A stretch of DNA of 64,000 bases from the NCBI RefSeq assembly GCF_037893015.1, contig NC_133661.1:227759157-227823156 (forward strand). Reading direction: 5' to 3'. Shown here one piece after another: positions 48,451 through 60,004 of the stretch (its first letter is position 1; each line of letters starts with the position of its first letter). Made by a program: the position numbers and the translations under genes. The stretch comes from Macrotis lagotis. Lineage: Eukaryota; Chordata; Mammalia; Peramelemorphia; Peramelidae. The notes under the pieces are model-generated. The model did no database searches, had not been told where the DNA came from, and saw only the letters and a list, made by a program, of their open reading frames with translations.

Positions 48451-48835
48451 ATCACAATCTATTCATGCATCTGCATCCTGTGGGATATGTTCCCTCACAA
48501 CCAAAGTGAAAACTGACTGTAGGAGGAATGAGGGAGTGGCAAGAGATTTGTTCACAAGTACTAGCCCTAGTATATTATTGTTTGACACAATCAAGAAGTA
48601 ATTTGGATGGAATATGCTAAGGGGGCGTGGAGACAGTGGATTTTTTCCAATGGCATCTGCCTAACTGTTGACATGGATCCTGGGGAGTGATTGGATTATA
48701 ACTGCCCTAAAGAGTCCTATAGGCAATAATATCAAAGGAAGTTTGGGAATTTACTTAGTGGAGGAAGGAGATGGAATGGAGGAGTATTGGGGAATAAGGA
48801 TAGTAGTATGGTGATTTTGGAAATAAGACCCATGA

Positions 48836-48913
48836 GTGACTCTTATAGTGAGGGTGAAATGTGAACTCTTATAGTGAAAGGTGAAATGTGACTCTTATAG
48901 TGAAAGGTGAAAT
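48836..48913. repeat. Short tandem repeat, three ~26-base units
   Basis: Units of the form 'gtgactcttatagtgaaagg' + 'tgaaat', 25-27 bases each, starting at about 48836, 48861 and 48888, nearly identical. Confidence 0.92.
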
Positions 48914-50230
48914 GTCCAGGCTTCCAGTAAATGATCTCATGCTTCTTTAGGTGAGACCACAATCCCAAAATTAAAAGTACTGGCCTAGTAACTAGAGAGC
49001 TGCCTGAACACCCAGAAAAGAAACTTCTTGACACCAAAGTCCTTGCCGTTGTCAAATCATCAGGAGCAAATATGATTTTTATTTGTGTAAATGATAGTGA
49101 GGAAGATGTGGTACTGAGAATGCTGTTGCATGCTCAGAACCACTGAAACATTCATATGATTTGCAGCTGAAACATTTTATACATGTTTTCACTCCCTTTT
49201 CAAAAATCAACTTCTTAAGGGATGGGACTTTATTAAAAACAAAAACAAACAAAAATAACAACCAGGAGATATAGAACTGGCTCAAAGCCAAGAAAACCTG
49301 GATTAAATAAGTCCTGACCTTGGACAAATACTAAGTGACCCTAAGCAAGTCTTGAAAAAAAAAAAACTCTTGTTACTGTAGGAATGCATGTTGCCAAGCA
49401 GTTACCTACCTGCAATGATGGGGGGGGGGGGTGAAGGATGGAGGATGAGGTTGTGGTGTTCATTTCTGGGAGTTCCCTAATTTAAAATCTCCTACTAAGA
49501 CTTTAACCCATACACAAAGACCCTCAGGAAACTATTTTTCTCCCTTGAGTTCCATTTCTGAATTTTCTATGTTCTGTTTCATTAATTTATTTTTCTATAT
49601 TTTCTCAGCACAAGACAGATTTTATAATTATAATTTTATAGTACCTTTTGAAATCTTAAAGGATAAGTCTCCCTTCACTCATTCTTCCTTTGATAGTATT
49701 ACCTACTTTTCCTGCTAACATTTTTATGACATCTAATTCTACTAAATAACCAATTGGTATTTTGATTCATGTTGCTTTAAGTGTGTAAATTAGTTTGGGA
49801 ATTATTAGCATTTTTATTATCATGCTTCACAGAGGTATGTGAATTATTTAGGAGAAGCAATAATATTTATCAGATTCCATTTCATGACAGTAGTGGTCAT
49901 ATTTCTACTAATATTAGACTGACTCTGAAGTCTCATCTTGACCAAATGAAATCAGATTGAACTGGTTTCTTCACCTTTACTTAATTCTTTATCAGCTAAG
50001 CTCTGGGTTTGATTCTGAGATTCATGCTATAAGTGCATGTTTCATTGTTTCCTTCTGCTGAGTTTTAAAAATTCTTTGGTTTTGTGAATAGGTATTAGTC
50101 CATGAGAACATGAAAATTATAACCCTTAAAAAGCAGCCTTTAATAACAGAAATATTGCAGGGAGCGTTAGCATAAGAAGGTCAAACATATCAAGAATCAA
50201 GCACACAATGAATCAGGAAAACCAAAAGAC
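48914..50230. other. EFCAB11 intronic sequence, no gene recognised
   Basis: AT-rich, with a CORE-SINE trace at 49280-49370 and a G run at 49420-49429. No exon seen. 46600-47030 likewise holds nothing recognised. Confidence 0.45.
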
Positions 50231-50245
50231 AAAAGTAAGGGCAGA

Positions 50246-50345
50246 CCCCTCTCCCCTTGAGAGAGGTATGCCATTTATTAAGATGTCTTAATATAAAAAC
50301 CATTTTAATCACTCTGGACTAAGTATTCACAAGCCATTTATAACA
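50246..50345 (+). repeat. 5' R-U5-like segment of the retrovirus
   Basis: First copy of the R-like repeat plus about 30 bases up to CA at 50344-50345. No U3/TATA is present upstream: the preceding sequence 'aaaagtaagggcag' is flank and resembles the flank after the 3' copy ('aaaaggtaactgcag'). Confidence 0.6.
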
Positions 50346-50348
50346 ATT

Positions 50349-50366
50349 TGGGGGCTCTCCCAGAAT
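50349..50366 (+). other. Retroviral primer binding site, tRNA-Pro-like
   Basis: TGGGGGCTCTCCCAGAAT keeps the first nine bases and most of the rest of the classical proline-type site (TGGGGGCTCGTCCGGGAT). It lies three bases after a CA, the expected LTR-PBS spacing. Confidence 0.7.
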
Positions 50367-53300
50367 TTTATAACATAAATCTTTTTGATATTTTCCTGGA
50401 AGGACACAAGAAAATAATGCATGCAAATGGCTTGATTTCAAGCCCACTTTCTTGGTGTTCTCTGCAAGGGAAATATCTCATAGACTCCTAGGGAAAATTG
50501 ACCTGGGTTTGGAGCTGAGAGTGATTAGAGTGACTGGGGGTAAGAACTATGGTAAAGGGAAATCTGTAGGGTGGTAGGATGGTGGCCAGAACCCTCTGGG
50601 TAACTGAGAAGTCCTCTATGTGGAGATCTATCCTGAAGAAGAGGAAAGAGGATAATAGGGTTCCCTGAAGGGAGGTAGGGGGATTTGAGGTACCTCTCCA
50701 GATAATTTCCCCCAAATCTTAAAGCCTACCATGGGAAAGGTTGCAAGAAGACTTAAAGGGCAAGGGAGCCTCATGGACGGTAGCTGGAAACTGGAAGGAG
50801 GGAAGGAAGCCAATTGGATCCAGTATGGTGTATGAGTGAGTTTGAATGTTCCCTTCAGATTGTATGTGTTTTGTGTGTTCATATGTTATATGTCCTGTTG
50901 TGTGAGTGGTCTGAGTTAGGTATTTCTGGGGACTCAACTTAAATTGTAAAGTGGGGAAGCTAGGTGTTTCAAAAGGTGGGGGAGCTCCCTCTTGGAGCTC
51001 AGCCCCTCCCTCACTGGGCGCTGCTGTGTGAAGTCAGAGGCTGGGGGGGGGGGGGTTCTTAAAGAGAAAAATCTGTCATTTCGGGAGAATTTAGGAGAGA
51101 AAGAACTTTAACGGAAATGATTAAGATTGAGAAGTTGTAGGAGGGAAGATTTCTTATTCTCATGACTATCTGGGAAAGATCCATGTTTTCTCCCTGGATT
51201 GGGGGTAGGGAAGTTGGACATGTGATAGTCTTTCTTGATCCCATCCATCATCTTGTTAAGACTTGAACTCTAAACTGAGTTCAGCCGAGGATTGTATTCT
51301 TGGAGGATCTAGATAAAGAAACATGGAAGACAAAAAGTGTAAAGATAATTGGGAACTTTAAAAAAAAGTCAAGAATGTGAACTTCTCTCATGGTAACTGC
51401 AGACAGCTGATGTGGGGGACTTTGAAGGATGACAGAAAAATTGTGTGGTCCCATTGTAAGGTAACTACTGAATTAGTAAGATATGTTTATCAGTCATGTG
51501 ATATTCTTTCATAACTGAAGATATTATATTTACAATTATTTGGTTACTTGTGATAATGTTAAAGCCTGGAATGAATATGTGATTGCTTTGAGGGGTAATA
51601 AGGGAAATATCAAAAATTATGACCCCTTCTGGATTCTCTAAAATTTTATATTATGTAAAGAATTTGGTATTGTATGATATAGTAATTCATGTGGTATTCT
51701 TACTGTGTTTTGTTATATTGGAATTAATAACACCTGTTGGGAAATTTAAAGTCATCTTGTTCTAATGGTTTGAAAGAACTCTGAAAATAATAATTTGTAT
51801 GTTAAAGATGACTAGTAGTTAAACAAGTTTGTAAAAGTACCTATGTAATATGAGAAACATAAACACAGGAAAGACAATTTGAGGTATTTCTGTGCCAATA
51901 TTTGAGTGATCGTTATATAAGTATTTAGGAGACAATAGGCAATCTCCTAGCCAAAGGAGGTATTTATTGTTGTATAATACAATAGGCTAAAAGGAGGGGT
52001 CTCTAGCCAAGGGGAATTTGATATACCATTTTCATATAGGGGGTAGAACAGATATGATTTCAGACAAAAGGATGTGGTCAGGAGATCAGAGGCCTTGAGT
52101 AAGAGATAGGAAATGAGGCATATAGGGCCAGAAATAGTTAGAATTCTTGGTTTTAGCAAGGACCCAGGTGTAGGACACCCAGAGCTTTAGGTAGGGGATT
52201 CATTAATTGTAACTCCATTAAGATTTTATTTTGGAATTTAGTGAATTGGACTTGCTTGAATTAGATAAAATTACTGTGTTGGATGGTTAGTAAAAAGGAA
52301 GTGTTAATGGTACAATGTGTTCTTGGAGCCAAAGAAGCCAATGGGAGCCTGGAGACTTCAGATGACAGGGATGAGTAGTTGAAAGGGCAGCTTTTCAGTG
52401 TGGTCTGAGGTTGGACCTTTTTGACTTGGTCCCCCTTAAAGTGACATTTGGATAATGTCTCACCTGGTGGAATAAATCTGGCTTAAAATATTTGACTACC
52501 CACATGACCACTGCCTGGACACTGATATTCAAAAATTATATCTATAAAGGAATTTTCCTTTGATGTCCTGGATCTTTATAGTAAACTGATATAAGCAAAC
52601 CAGATAAAGAAATTTTAGGTCAATTGGATTTAATAGCCAGATAGGGTAGGTGTGTAACTCTGACACCTGCTGTCAGCTACATATTTGGATAGGAATTAAG
52701 ATTACTTCATTTTTAATGTTAGAGAGGATATTTAGGCAAAAAGAATGGAAACTTTTTAGGACAATTACAGTTTTAAACCCCAGTTTGAGGAAAGGAATGT
52801 GAGTCAGATAAGTACATCAGGAAAAGGAAAATTGAGGGCATATTTGGGAATATTTTGGGAAGAAAAAAATTCATTTTGGTTAAGGATGTTTAAGTCACTG
52901 TAATGAGAACAAAAGGTTAAGAAAGGGTATGTTACAAGCTTAAGTTAATGTAGCAGTTCTTAGTGGAGTTTATTCATGTAATGAAACACTTATGAAAGTT
53001 TATTGTGTTAAAGTGAAGTATGTTTCTAAATATGACTGTGAATAAAGCAAAATGTAAAATGTAATAAGCTCAAGAATCTTACTGTCTTGTGATGAAAACA
53101 TGTGTTTTAGTCCAAGTAGAATGTTAAGCAGTTATTTTACCAGAAAAGAAGGTCTCAACAAGTCACCTGAGTTGGAGAGGAACATTTTAGAATAGAATTA
53201 GAAGATACAGAAGAACATCAGATGTCTCCAGGGGAGATGAGAAAAGAAAAGACACTGGACAAATTCATCTCCCCTACCTCTCACCTATGTTTATTCAGGG

Positions 53301-53725
53301 GATCTGCCCCCTTTTGATACCCGTAACTCCCCCCTAATTCTGTAAGTGTGACACACCTATTTATGTTCCTCTCCTTAGGGAAAGGAAGAGGAGAGGCACA
53401 GTGAAGATGTTCTCTATTGAGAGAAAAGGAAGTTGAGATTATTGTGTGGCATGATGATGTCCTACATAAGTCTGTATATCCTAAGGAGAGTCCTCTCTCT
53501 GATTTAGAGATGAGGTATTAGTAAGGTGGAAAGAGAATCTAACTGACAGAATTCATTGCCCAGTCTTGTGGTGTGGCTAACTGTTGGACTTCCGGTGGTC
53601 CACAGCAGTTTGAGAACTTGGGCATCAGACCCCCTGAGTCCAGCCTAGATTCTCAGTTTCTGGGCAGAGGTGCACTGTGGCACTGATCCAGAGGAGAGAA
53701 ACACCAGTGACATATGACTGAGTCA

Positions 53726-54245
53726 GTTCAGGGTGACTATTATTTGTACCAGTCTAGACAGTATATTTTTGGGGGGTGTAGCAAATGTCCATCAGCAGGA
53801 TACACATATTCTGGATGGTACAACTTAGAGAGATAGTGGACTGAGACTCATGTGAGATGTAATGATGGTACCTGGATCCTTTGTCAGGGTGCATTATGGT
53901 AAAGAAAATTGTGATAACCAATACATATACCCATCTACCAAAAGTTGGTCAGGGAGTTGTAACCCTGATTTATGGGCCTAATACCTGGGTGCAAGATGGG
54001 AGTTAGGGTGTTGTACCTCCAACTTATATCCTGAATAGATTCTAAGCTATAGTAGAAACAATTACCAGTTAGACAGCTAGGGCCCTGGACTTGCTGGCTG
54101 GCTGGCTAAACCATGCAATCAAGAGAGAGTTATTCAGCATAGAGTTGTATTAGACAATCTTTTGATTGGAGGAGGAATTTGTGGTAAATTGAATCTATCA
54201 AGTTGCTGTCTAAAGATAGTTGACAATGGGAGAGTAGTAAAATAA
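53726..54245 (+). pseudogene. env: Retroviral env remnant (surface and transmembrane parts)
   Basis: Two open fragments. 53726-53833 gives a Cys/Tyr-rich piece with GGCSKCP and GWYNLE, possible surface-subunit sequence (weak). 54081-54242 contains QHRVVLDNLL followed by GGICGKLNLSSCC. This matches the transmembrane-subunit layout of immunosuppressive-like segment plus the C-x(6-7)-CC disulfide motif; here there are seven residues between the first Cys and the Cys pair. Stops and frameshifts separate the fragments, so it is non-functional. About 560 bases separate it from the 3' R copy. Confidence 0.7.
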
Positions 54246-54778
54246 GGAGGGACATCAGAAAATTGCAAACCTGGAAAACAGGATGGCTCCATGTCTCTGA
54301 TAATAGGAAATTGAAAATCTTGGTAGAAAAAGTCAGTAGTCATGTTGATAACAAAGATTCTGATTTAAGAAAGAAATCACTTATGAGGTATAGAACCTAA
54401 GTTCTTATTAAAAAAATAAAACAGGAATTTTGAGGAATTATGGGGGTATTTGAGTCCCACAAGAATGTGAAGGGAGATTGTTAGTTTACATTTCAAAGAT
54501 TAGGATCTGCCTGTATTGGTGCTTTGGGGCAGGTATGTAAGTGTAAGACAAAAAAATCAGCCTCAACCTGATCAGAAACAGATTGGATCAGGTCTGTCCC
54601 ACCCAGATCTGAGTTAACTTGGGGTCTGCCTTTGCACATGCTGAAGGAGGTAGCTGTTCTTGCTTACTAGTATAATGAGCAAGGTAGGGGAAAAGTATGG
54701 GAATGAATGTATCAAATAGATTTGTGAACCCACCAAATATTTGACACAGAAGGGGCAGAAACAAAGTCTTTCAAAGTG

Positions 54779-54886
54779 TATAAGATCTAACATTTCTGGG
54801 ATTCTGTGCCCCTCTCCCCTTGAGAAAAGTGCGCCATTTTTTAAGTTGTCTTAATTTAAAAAGACATTTTAATCACTGAAAAAATA
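54779..54886 (+). repeat. 3' U3 end, R segment and A-rich tail of the retrovirus
   Basis: TATAAG at 54779-54784, second R copy 54809-54877, then 'aaaaaataaaaa'. No U5 follows. An intact 3' LTR should continue with the 'ctggactaagtattc' U5 seen at 50315; it does not. Confidence 0.62.
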
Positions 54887-55184
54887 AAAAGGTAACTGCA
54901 GTGGAAAATGGAAAACAACTCCAGAACTGACAAAATTTGTTCTTCCTCATCTATCACACAGGTGCCTGCTGTAGCTACCTCCTCTTTTATCCTGTCTCAT
55001 GTAATGAATTGATCTTACTCCCTACCAAGGCCTTCTTCCTTAACCTCTACTTAAAAGGCCAAAACTTAAAAATTAGCCTGTTATATTCAGTCAAACATTT
55101 AATTAATTCACCCCCTAGTTCTCTAATTCACTCCTAGATTTATTGAATTTTGAGATACACCTGCAGTTACCTTATCAACAGCAA

Positions 55185-55663
55185 ACAATATTTTACTTAT
55201 TGAGTTGAAGATGTCTGCCAGTTTGGGGTAGCTAGGTGGTGCAGTGGATAGAGCACCGGTCCTGGAGTCAGGAGAACCTGGGTTCAAATCTGGTCTCAGA
55301 CACTTAATAATGACCTAGCTGTGTGGCCTTGGGCAGGTCACTAAACCCCATTTGCCTTTCAAAAACCTAAAAAAAATTAAATAAATAAAAGATGTCTGCC
55401 AGTTAGAGCTGTATGATAGGCAGTTGGAGATATGAGATCAGAAGTCATAGATTTGAGAACCATCAACATAAAACGGGTAATTACATCCCATAGGAGCTGG
55501 TGAAATCACCAAGAGTAGTAAAGAAGAAAAGAAGAGAGCCCAGGATAGAGGTCTGTGGAACACCTAAGATTAGAGGGCATGATCTGGATGAGGAGTCCAA
55601 GAGTCAGCAGTGAGGAGGAGAACTAGAAAAGAATGATGGCCCAAAAACCTAGAGAGAAGATCC
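55185..55663 (-). mobile_element. L2/CR1-like LINE fragment, antisense, with SINE insertion
   Basis: 55405-55600 is the inverted counterpart of 56160-56350. On the plus strand it reads 'gtcatagatttgagaacc', 'gaggtctgtggaacacctaag', 'attagagggcatgatctgg'. The complement is RT sequence of an L2-type LINE. A WSINE1 at 55223-55388 splits it. Confidence 0.75.
55223..55390 (+). mobile_element. WSINE1-type CORE-SINE with 16-base target-site duplication
   Basis: 'ggggtagctaggtggtgcagtgg', 'gggttcaaatctg', full core, tail 'caaaaacctaaaaaaaatt'. 'aagatgtctgccagtt' at 55207 and 55389 flanks it exactly. Confidence 0.97.
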
Positions 55664-56640
55664 CATTCCATCTCTTCTCCAACAGATTGCCCTTCCATCA
55701 TCCCCACTGTCCACTTATGTTCAATCTCTGTCTCCCTCTGCTGCCATATTCTCTATTGTCTATGAACATGGTGATGTCTCTTCTATTTTCAAAAAACCCT
55801 CCCTTGAGTCTTCCATACCCATTATCATATATCTCATAACTTTTTTGACTAAACTTTAAATGATCATCTATACAGATACCTCTACTTTCTCTGCTCTCTT
55901 CTTATCTCTTTATTTTCTATCTTCCAACCTTATCATTGCAGTGAAACTGCTCTCTCCAAGGATACCATGTATTTCTTAGTTGCCAAATCCAGTGTCCTTT
56001 TCTTCTCTTTCATTGTCCTCAATCTCTTCAGCCTTTGATACTGCCGATCATTCTCCTCCTTGATACTTTTGTCTCTAGGTTTTTGAAACATCCCCCTTTT
56101 TTTTTCTGGTTCTCCTATATGACTGCTCACTCTTGGGCTCCTTTGCTGGATCTTCATCCAGATCATGCCCTCTAATCTTAGGTATTCCACAGACCTCTGA
56201 CCTGGGCCATTTTCTCTTCTTCTATACCACTCTTGGTGGTCTCAGCAGCTCCCATGGATGTGATTACCCTCTTTATGTTGGTGGTTCTCAAATCTATGAC
56301 TTTTGATCTCTTATCTCCAGCCATCTATCATACATCCCTAACTGGTGGACATCTTAAGCTCAACATGTCCAAAACAAAACTCATGATCTTTCCTCTTAAA
56401 CTCCCCCACCTCTTCCCTTCCTCATGACACTATCTTCACAGTTCCTAGGTATCATCATTGACACCTCCCTGAATCACCTCCCATATCGAAACTGTTGCCA
56501 AGGTCTGTCCATTCCACTGTTACATCATCTCTCATTCTACTTCTGATACTGCTGCTCCTCTGGTTGCTGACTTTCACTGTCTTATGCCTGGATCATTACA
56601 ATAGCCTCCTGATGGCTTTGCCTGCCTCAACTTTCCCCAT
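55664..56640 (+). mobile_element. L2/CR1-like LINE, RT-domain remnant
   Basis: Translation in broken frames shows RT landmarks in order: SSAFDTADHSPP at about 56030, FAGSSSRSCPLILGIP at about 56140, SSSHGCDYPLYVGGSQIY at about 56245 (YVGG where active elements have YADD), then LSLKLNMSKTKLMIF-like sequence at 56355. Catalytic aspartates are lost and stops interrupt; a very old copy. Confidence 0.8.
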
Positions 56641-57114
56641 TCCAGTCTATTCACCATTCAGCCACCAAAGTGATTTTCTTTTTTATTAATTCATATTTTA
56701 TTTTTCCAATTACATGTTATGAAAGTTTTTAGCATTCATACACATGCATATATATATTACACAATTTTCTTCCACCTTCCCTTCCCACTCCCCTCCCCTC
56801 AGCAGTGAATAGTGTAGTGAACATTGTACATATACATTTGGGTTTCATATGTTTACATATTAGTCATTTTCTGTCTGAGGAGTTAGGACTAAGGAAAAAG
56901 ATAGAAAATCATGGATAGGAAGGAAAAGCATATGAGAATTTTTTTAAAGTGAACATATTATTCATTCAGATTCTATAGTTTGTTTTTATTTTGTTGGTGA
57001 TTTTTGGTCTGGATATGAATGGTGTTATCAATATTATAACAGGTCTCCCAGTATTTTCATACGTTTTTTTAACTTCTGAGAGGAGCTGTATCCATCAAAG
57101 CTGATCAGCTCACA

Positions 57115-57262
57115 ATGTTTTTTTGGGTTTTTTTGTTTTTGTTTTTTTTGTTTAGGATTTGGCAAGGCAAATGGGGTTAAGTGTCTGAGACCAGATTTGA
57201 ACTCAGATAAGTCCTGACTCCAGGGCCGGTGCTCTATGCACTTTGCCACCTAGCTGCCCCCA
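57115..57262 (-). mobile_element. WSINE1-type CORE-SINE with internal deletion, antisense
   Basis: 'ttggcaaggcaaatggggttaag' jumps directly to 'tgtctgagaccagatttg', so the roughly 40-base core segment is missing. Head 'gctctatgcactttgccacctagctgcccc'. 'cacaatgtt' flanks both sides. Confidence 0.92.
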
Positions 57263-57337
57263 CAATGTTGTTTTTTAATGTGTACAATGTTATCTTGGTT
57301 CTGCCCCCTTCTCTTGGCATCAGATCCTATAGTTCTT

Positions 57338-57478
57338 TATTTAAGGCAATGGGCTTGAGTGATTTGGCCAAGGGCACACAGCTAATCAATTATTAAGTGT
57401 GGGAGGTCAGATTTGAACTCAGGTCCTCCTGATTCCAGGGCCAGTGATCTATCTGCTGAGTCACTTAACTGCCCTTAT
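57338..57478 (-). mobile_element. CORE-SINE, antisense
   Basis: 'ttaaggcaatgggcttgagtg', 'gggcacacagctaatcaattatt', 'ctatctgctgagtcacttaactgccc'; diverged. Confidence 0.85.
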
Positions 57479-59069
57479 TCATGGTTTCTTACAGAACAAT
57501 CGTACTCCATAACATTCATATACTATAACTTGTTCAGCCGTTCCCCAATGATGAGCATTCCCTTTATTTCCATTTCTTTGCCACTACAAAAAGAACTGCT
57601 GTGAATATTTTGGAACATGTGGGTCTTTTCCCATTTTTATGTTTACTTCTGGATATAGGCCTAGTATATATTGCTGGGTCAAAGGATATGGTCAATTTTA
57701 TTGCTCTTTGGACATAATTCCATATTACTCTCCAGAATGATTGGATTAGTTCTCATTAAAGTCCCATTCCTCCTACAATCTTTCCAGTATTGATGGTTTT
57801 CTCTTTTTGTCATCTTGGCCTGTCTGATAAGTGTGAGGTGGTCCCTCATAGTTATTTTAATTTGCATTTCTCTAATCAGTAATTATTTGAAGCATCTTTT
57901 CATGGTTATATAGACCTTTAATTTCTTTGTTTGAAAACTGCATGTTCATATCCTTTGATTATTTATCAATTGGAGAATGACTTGTAACCATATAAATGTG
58001 TTTCAGTTCTCTATATATTTTAGAACTGAGACTATTATCAGAACCCCAGCTATGAAAATTGTTTCCCAGCTTTCTTGTTTTCTTTCTAATCTTGGTAGCA
58101 TTGGTTTAATTAGTCCAAAAAATTTTAATTTAATCTAGTCAAAATTATCTGTTGTGCAATTTATAATGTACTCTTATTTTTTGTTTGGTCATAAACTGCT
58201 CCTCTTTCCATAGATCTAAAGGTAAACATTTCCTTGTTCTCATAATTGACTTAGAATATTATCTTTTATGTCTAAATCCTGTACCCATTTTGACATTATT
58301 CTGGTATAGGGTGTGAGGTATGGTTCTATGCCTACTTTTTGCCATACTATTTTCCACTTCTCTCATCAGCTTTTGTCAAACAGTTCTTATTCAAGAAGTT
58401 AATGTTTCTGGAGTTTCTCAAACAAAAGAATGCTGTAGTCATTTACTGCAGTTTCTTCATTTTAGGATCTTTTTCTGGTGGGGATTGATGTACTCTTTCA
58501 AAAACTACTTTGCCCTCTGATTCCATGATATCAGGGCAGTTTTCCATCACTAGATCCTGTTATATTAAGTCCAGGCTTTTTTTCTTCTTCAGTGTTTTCA
58601 GGAAGTCCTATAATTTTCAGGTTGCCCCTCCCCCATCTATTCTCGAGGTCAGTGGTTTTGTTGATGAGTTATTTTACATTTGCTTCTATTTTTTCTATTT
58701 TTTGATTTTGTTTAACTGACTCTTGCTGTCTCATGGAATCATTAGTTTCTGTAGACTCCATTCTTTTTTTGGGGGGAGGAGATTTCTTCATTAACCTTTT
58801 GCAACTCCTTTTCCAATTGGACAATTCTACTTTTGAAAAAGCTTTCCATTTGACCAATTGAGGTTTTGAGAGAATTAATTTCTTTTTGCATTTGCTCATT
58901 TGAGGATCTGAGAGAATTATTCTCATTTTGTATTGGTCCAATTGATGATCTGAGAGATTTATTTTCCTTTTGTATTTATGGTATTTTTGTATTTTTTTAA
59001 TTAATTTATTTTTTTAATTCCAGGCACAATTGTATTTTTACTATGTTTTCATACTCAAAATCTATTTCT

Positions 59070-59253
59070 TTTTTTTAATTTAAATTTATTTTTATTAAAG
59101 ACATTATTTGAGTTTTACATTTTCCCCCCAATCTTGCTTCCCTCCCCCCCCACAGAAAGCACTCTGCCAGTCTTTATTTTGTTTCCATGTTGTACCTTGA
59201 TCCAAATTGGGTGTGATGAGAGAGAAATCATATCCTTAAAGAGAAGAGAAGTC
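59070..59253 (-). mobile_element. L1 3' terminus, antisense (left half of element split by the HAL1-like insertion)
   Basis: The complement of the standard L1 3' UTR seen at 11020-11210: T-rich end near 59075, 'cagtctttattttgtttccatg', 'gtgtgatgagagagaaatcatatcc'. It resumes at 62617 on the other side of the insertion. Confidence 0.9.
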
Positions 59254-60004
59254 AGGAGCTAAGATGGCGACAAGAAGGGATCGAGTCTTAGGCACTTGAA
59301 AAACTTGAAACTAAGGACTCTAAACTTTCGAAGAGACAGAACCCACAAAGGGACCCAGTGAGGCAGTTTTCCTACTCAAGGTAACCTGGAAAAGAGCAGA
59401 AAGGCTCTGCTCCCCAGGGTCTGAGAGGCAGCCCACCGGAGGGGTGGCCCGCCAGAGCGAAAGAACTTCAGCCTCCCGGAGGCAGCCCCAGGGTGCTGGG
59501 AGTCGTGGCTCACAGCAGCGGGGGAGTCTCCTGAGCTGCACCCCAGGGAGCTCCGGGCACAAAGTGGGGGAACAGCGGGGGACCTCTGCCAGAGAGCACA
59601 TGGAGCCCAGCCCTCAGGGCACACAGCCAGCAGCTTGGTCTTTCTGCAGCCCAGATCCAGAAACAGAAGCAGGCGGAGCCGGTAAGCAGGAGGAGCCCAG
59701 TAAGTAGGAGGCCCAGGGCATGAGCCCATTGAGCTGAGGGAGGGGAGTGAAGAGAAAGTGCAGAGCTCTGTCCTCTGTCTCTGGAACAGGACTCTGGGGC
59801 TCTGACCACATTCAGATCCTAATCCCAGTCTAGGTCCCCCATAGAACAGAAGGGCCCCCCCCCCCACCTCAGCCCCATGGCAGAGGGGGGCGCTTATAGT
59901 CATTCACAGACCAGGAGGGAGGACAGAGCCTCACACACTGAGACCCTTGTGGGAGTGTCCCAAAAGCTCAGGAAGTACCCCAAAACCAGGCCCAGGCTGG
60001 GAAA

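Larger units (their letters stand above)
50246..54886 (+). mobile_element. Decayed endogenous retrovirus, possibly a LINE-processed copy (R-U5-PBS...env...U3-R-polyA)
   Basis: A ~70-base segment beginning 'cccctctccccttgag' and ending 'cattttaatcact' occurs at 50246-50314 and again at 54809-54877. After the first copy, CA at 50344-50345 is followed by a tRNA-Pro-like primer binding site, TGGGGGCTCTCCCAGAAT, at 50349-50366. Before the second copy TATAAG at 54779 sits 28 bases upstream, as in a U3/R boundary. After it comes an A-rich run and the match stops. Env remnants lie near the 3' end. No intact gag or pol is recognised in 50370-53700; many stops. Confidence 0.7.
56680..58990 (-). mobile_element. 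L1 with ORF1-to-ORF2 internal deletion, antisense
   Basis: Minus-strand order: ORF1 coiled coil (58941-58670), ORF1 RRM start (NLKIIGLPENTEEEK-like at about 58625-58580; the N is not in every frame), then a jump at about 58390 into ORF2 C-terminal sequence, then 3' UTR to 56680. The 3' end matches that of the element at 43640. 5' truncated within ORF1. Two SINEs are inserted. Confidence 0.82.

Noticed and set aside
50246..54886. Ordinary provirus with two full LTRs
   Set aside because: The terminal repeat is only about 70 bases, lacks U3 on the left and U5 on the right, and ends in an A-rich run. A processed copy fits better, though degraded LTRs are not excluded.
59376..59903. 175-codon minus-strand frame rich in Cys/Leu/Pro
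   Set aside because: Antisense to the GC-rich 5' UTR of the HAL1-like element. No family resemblance.
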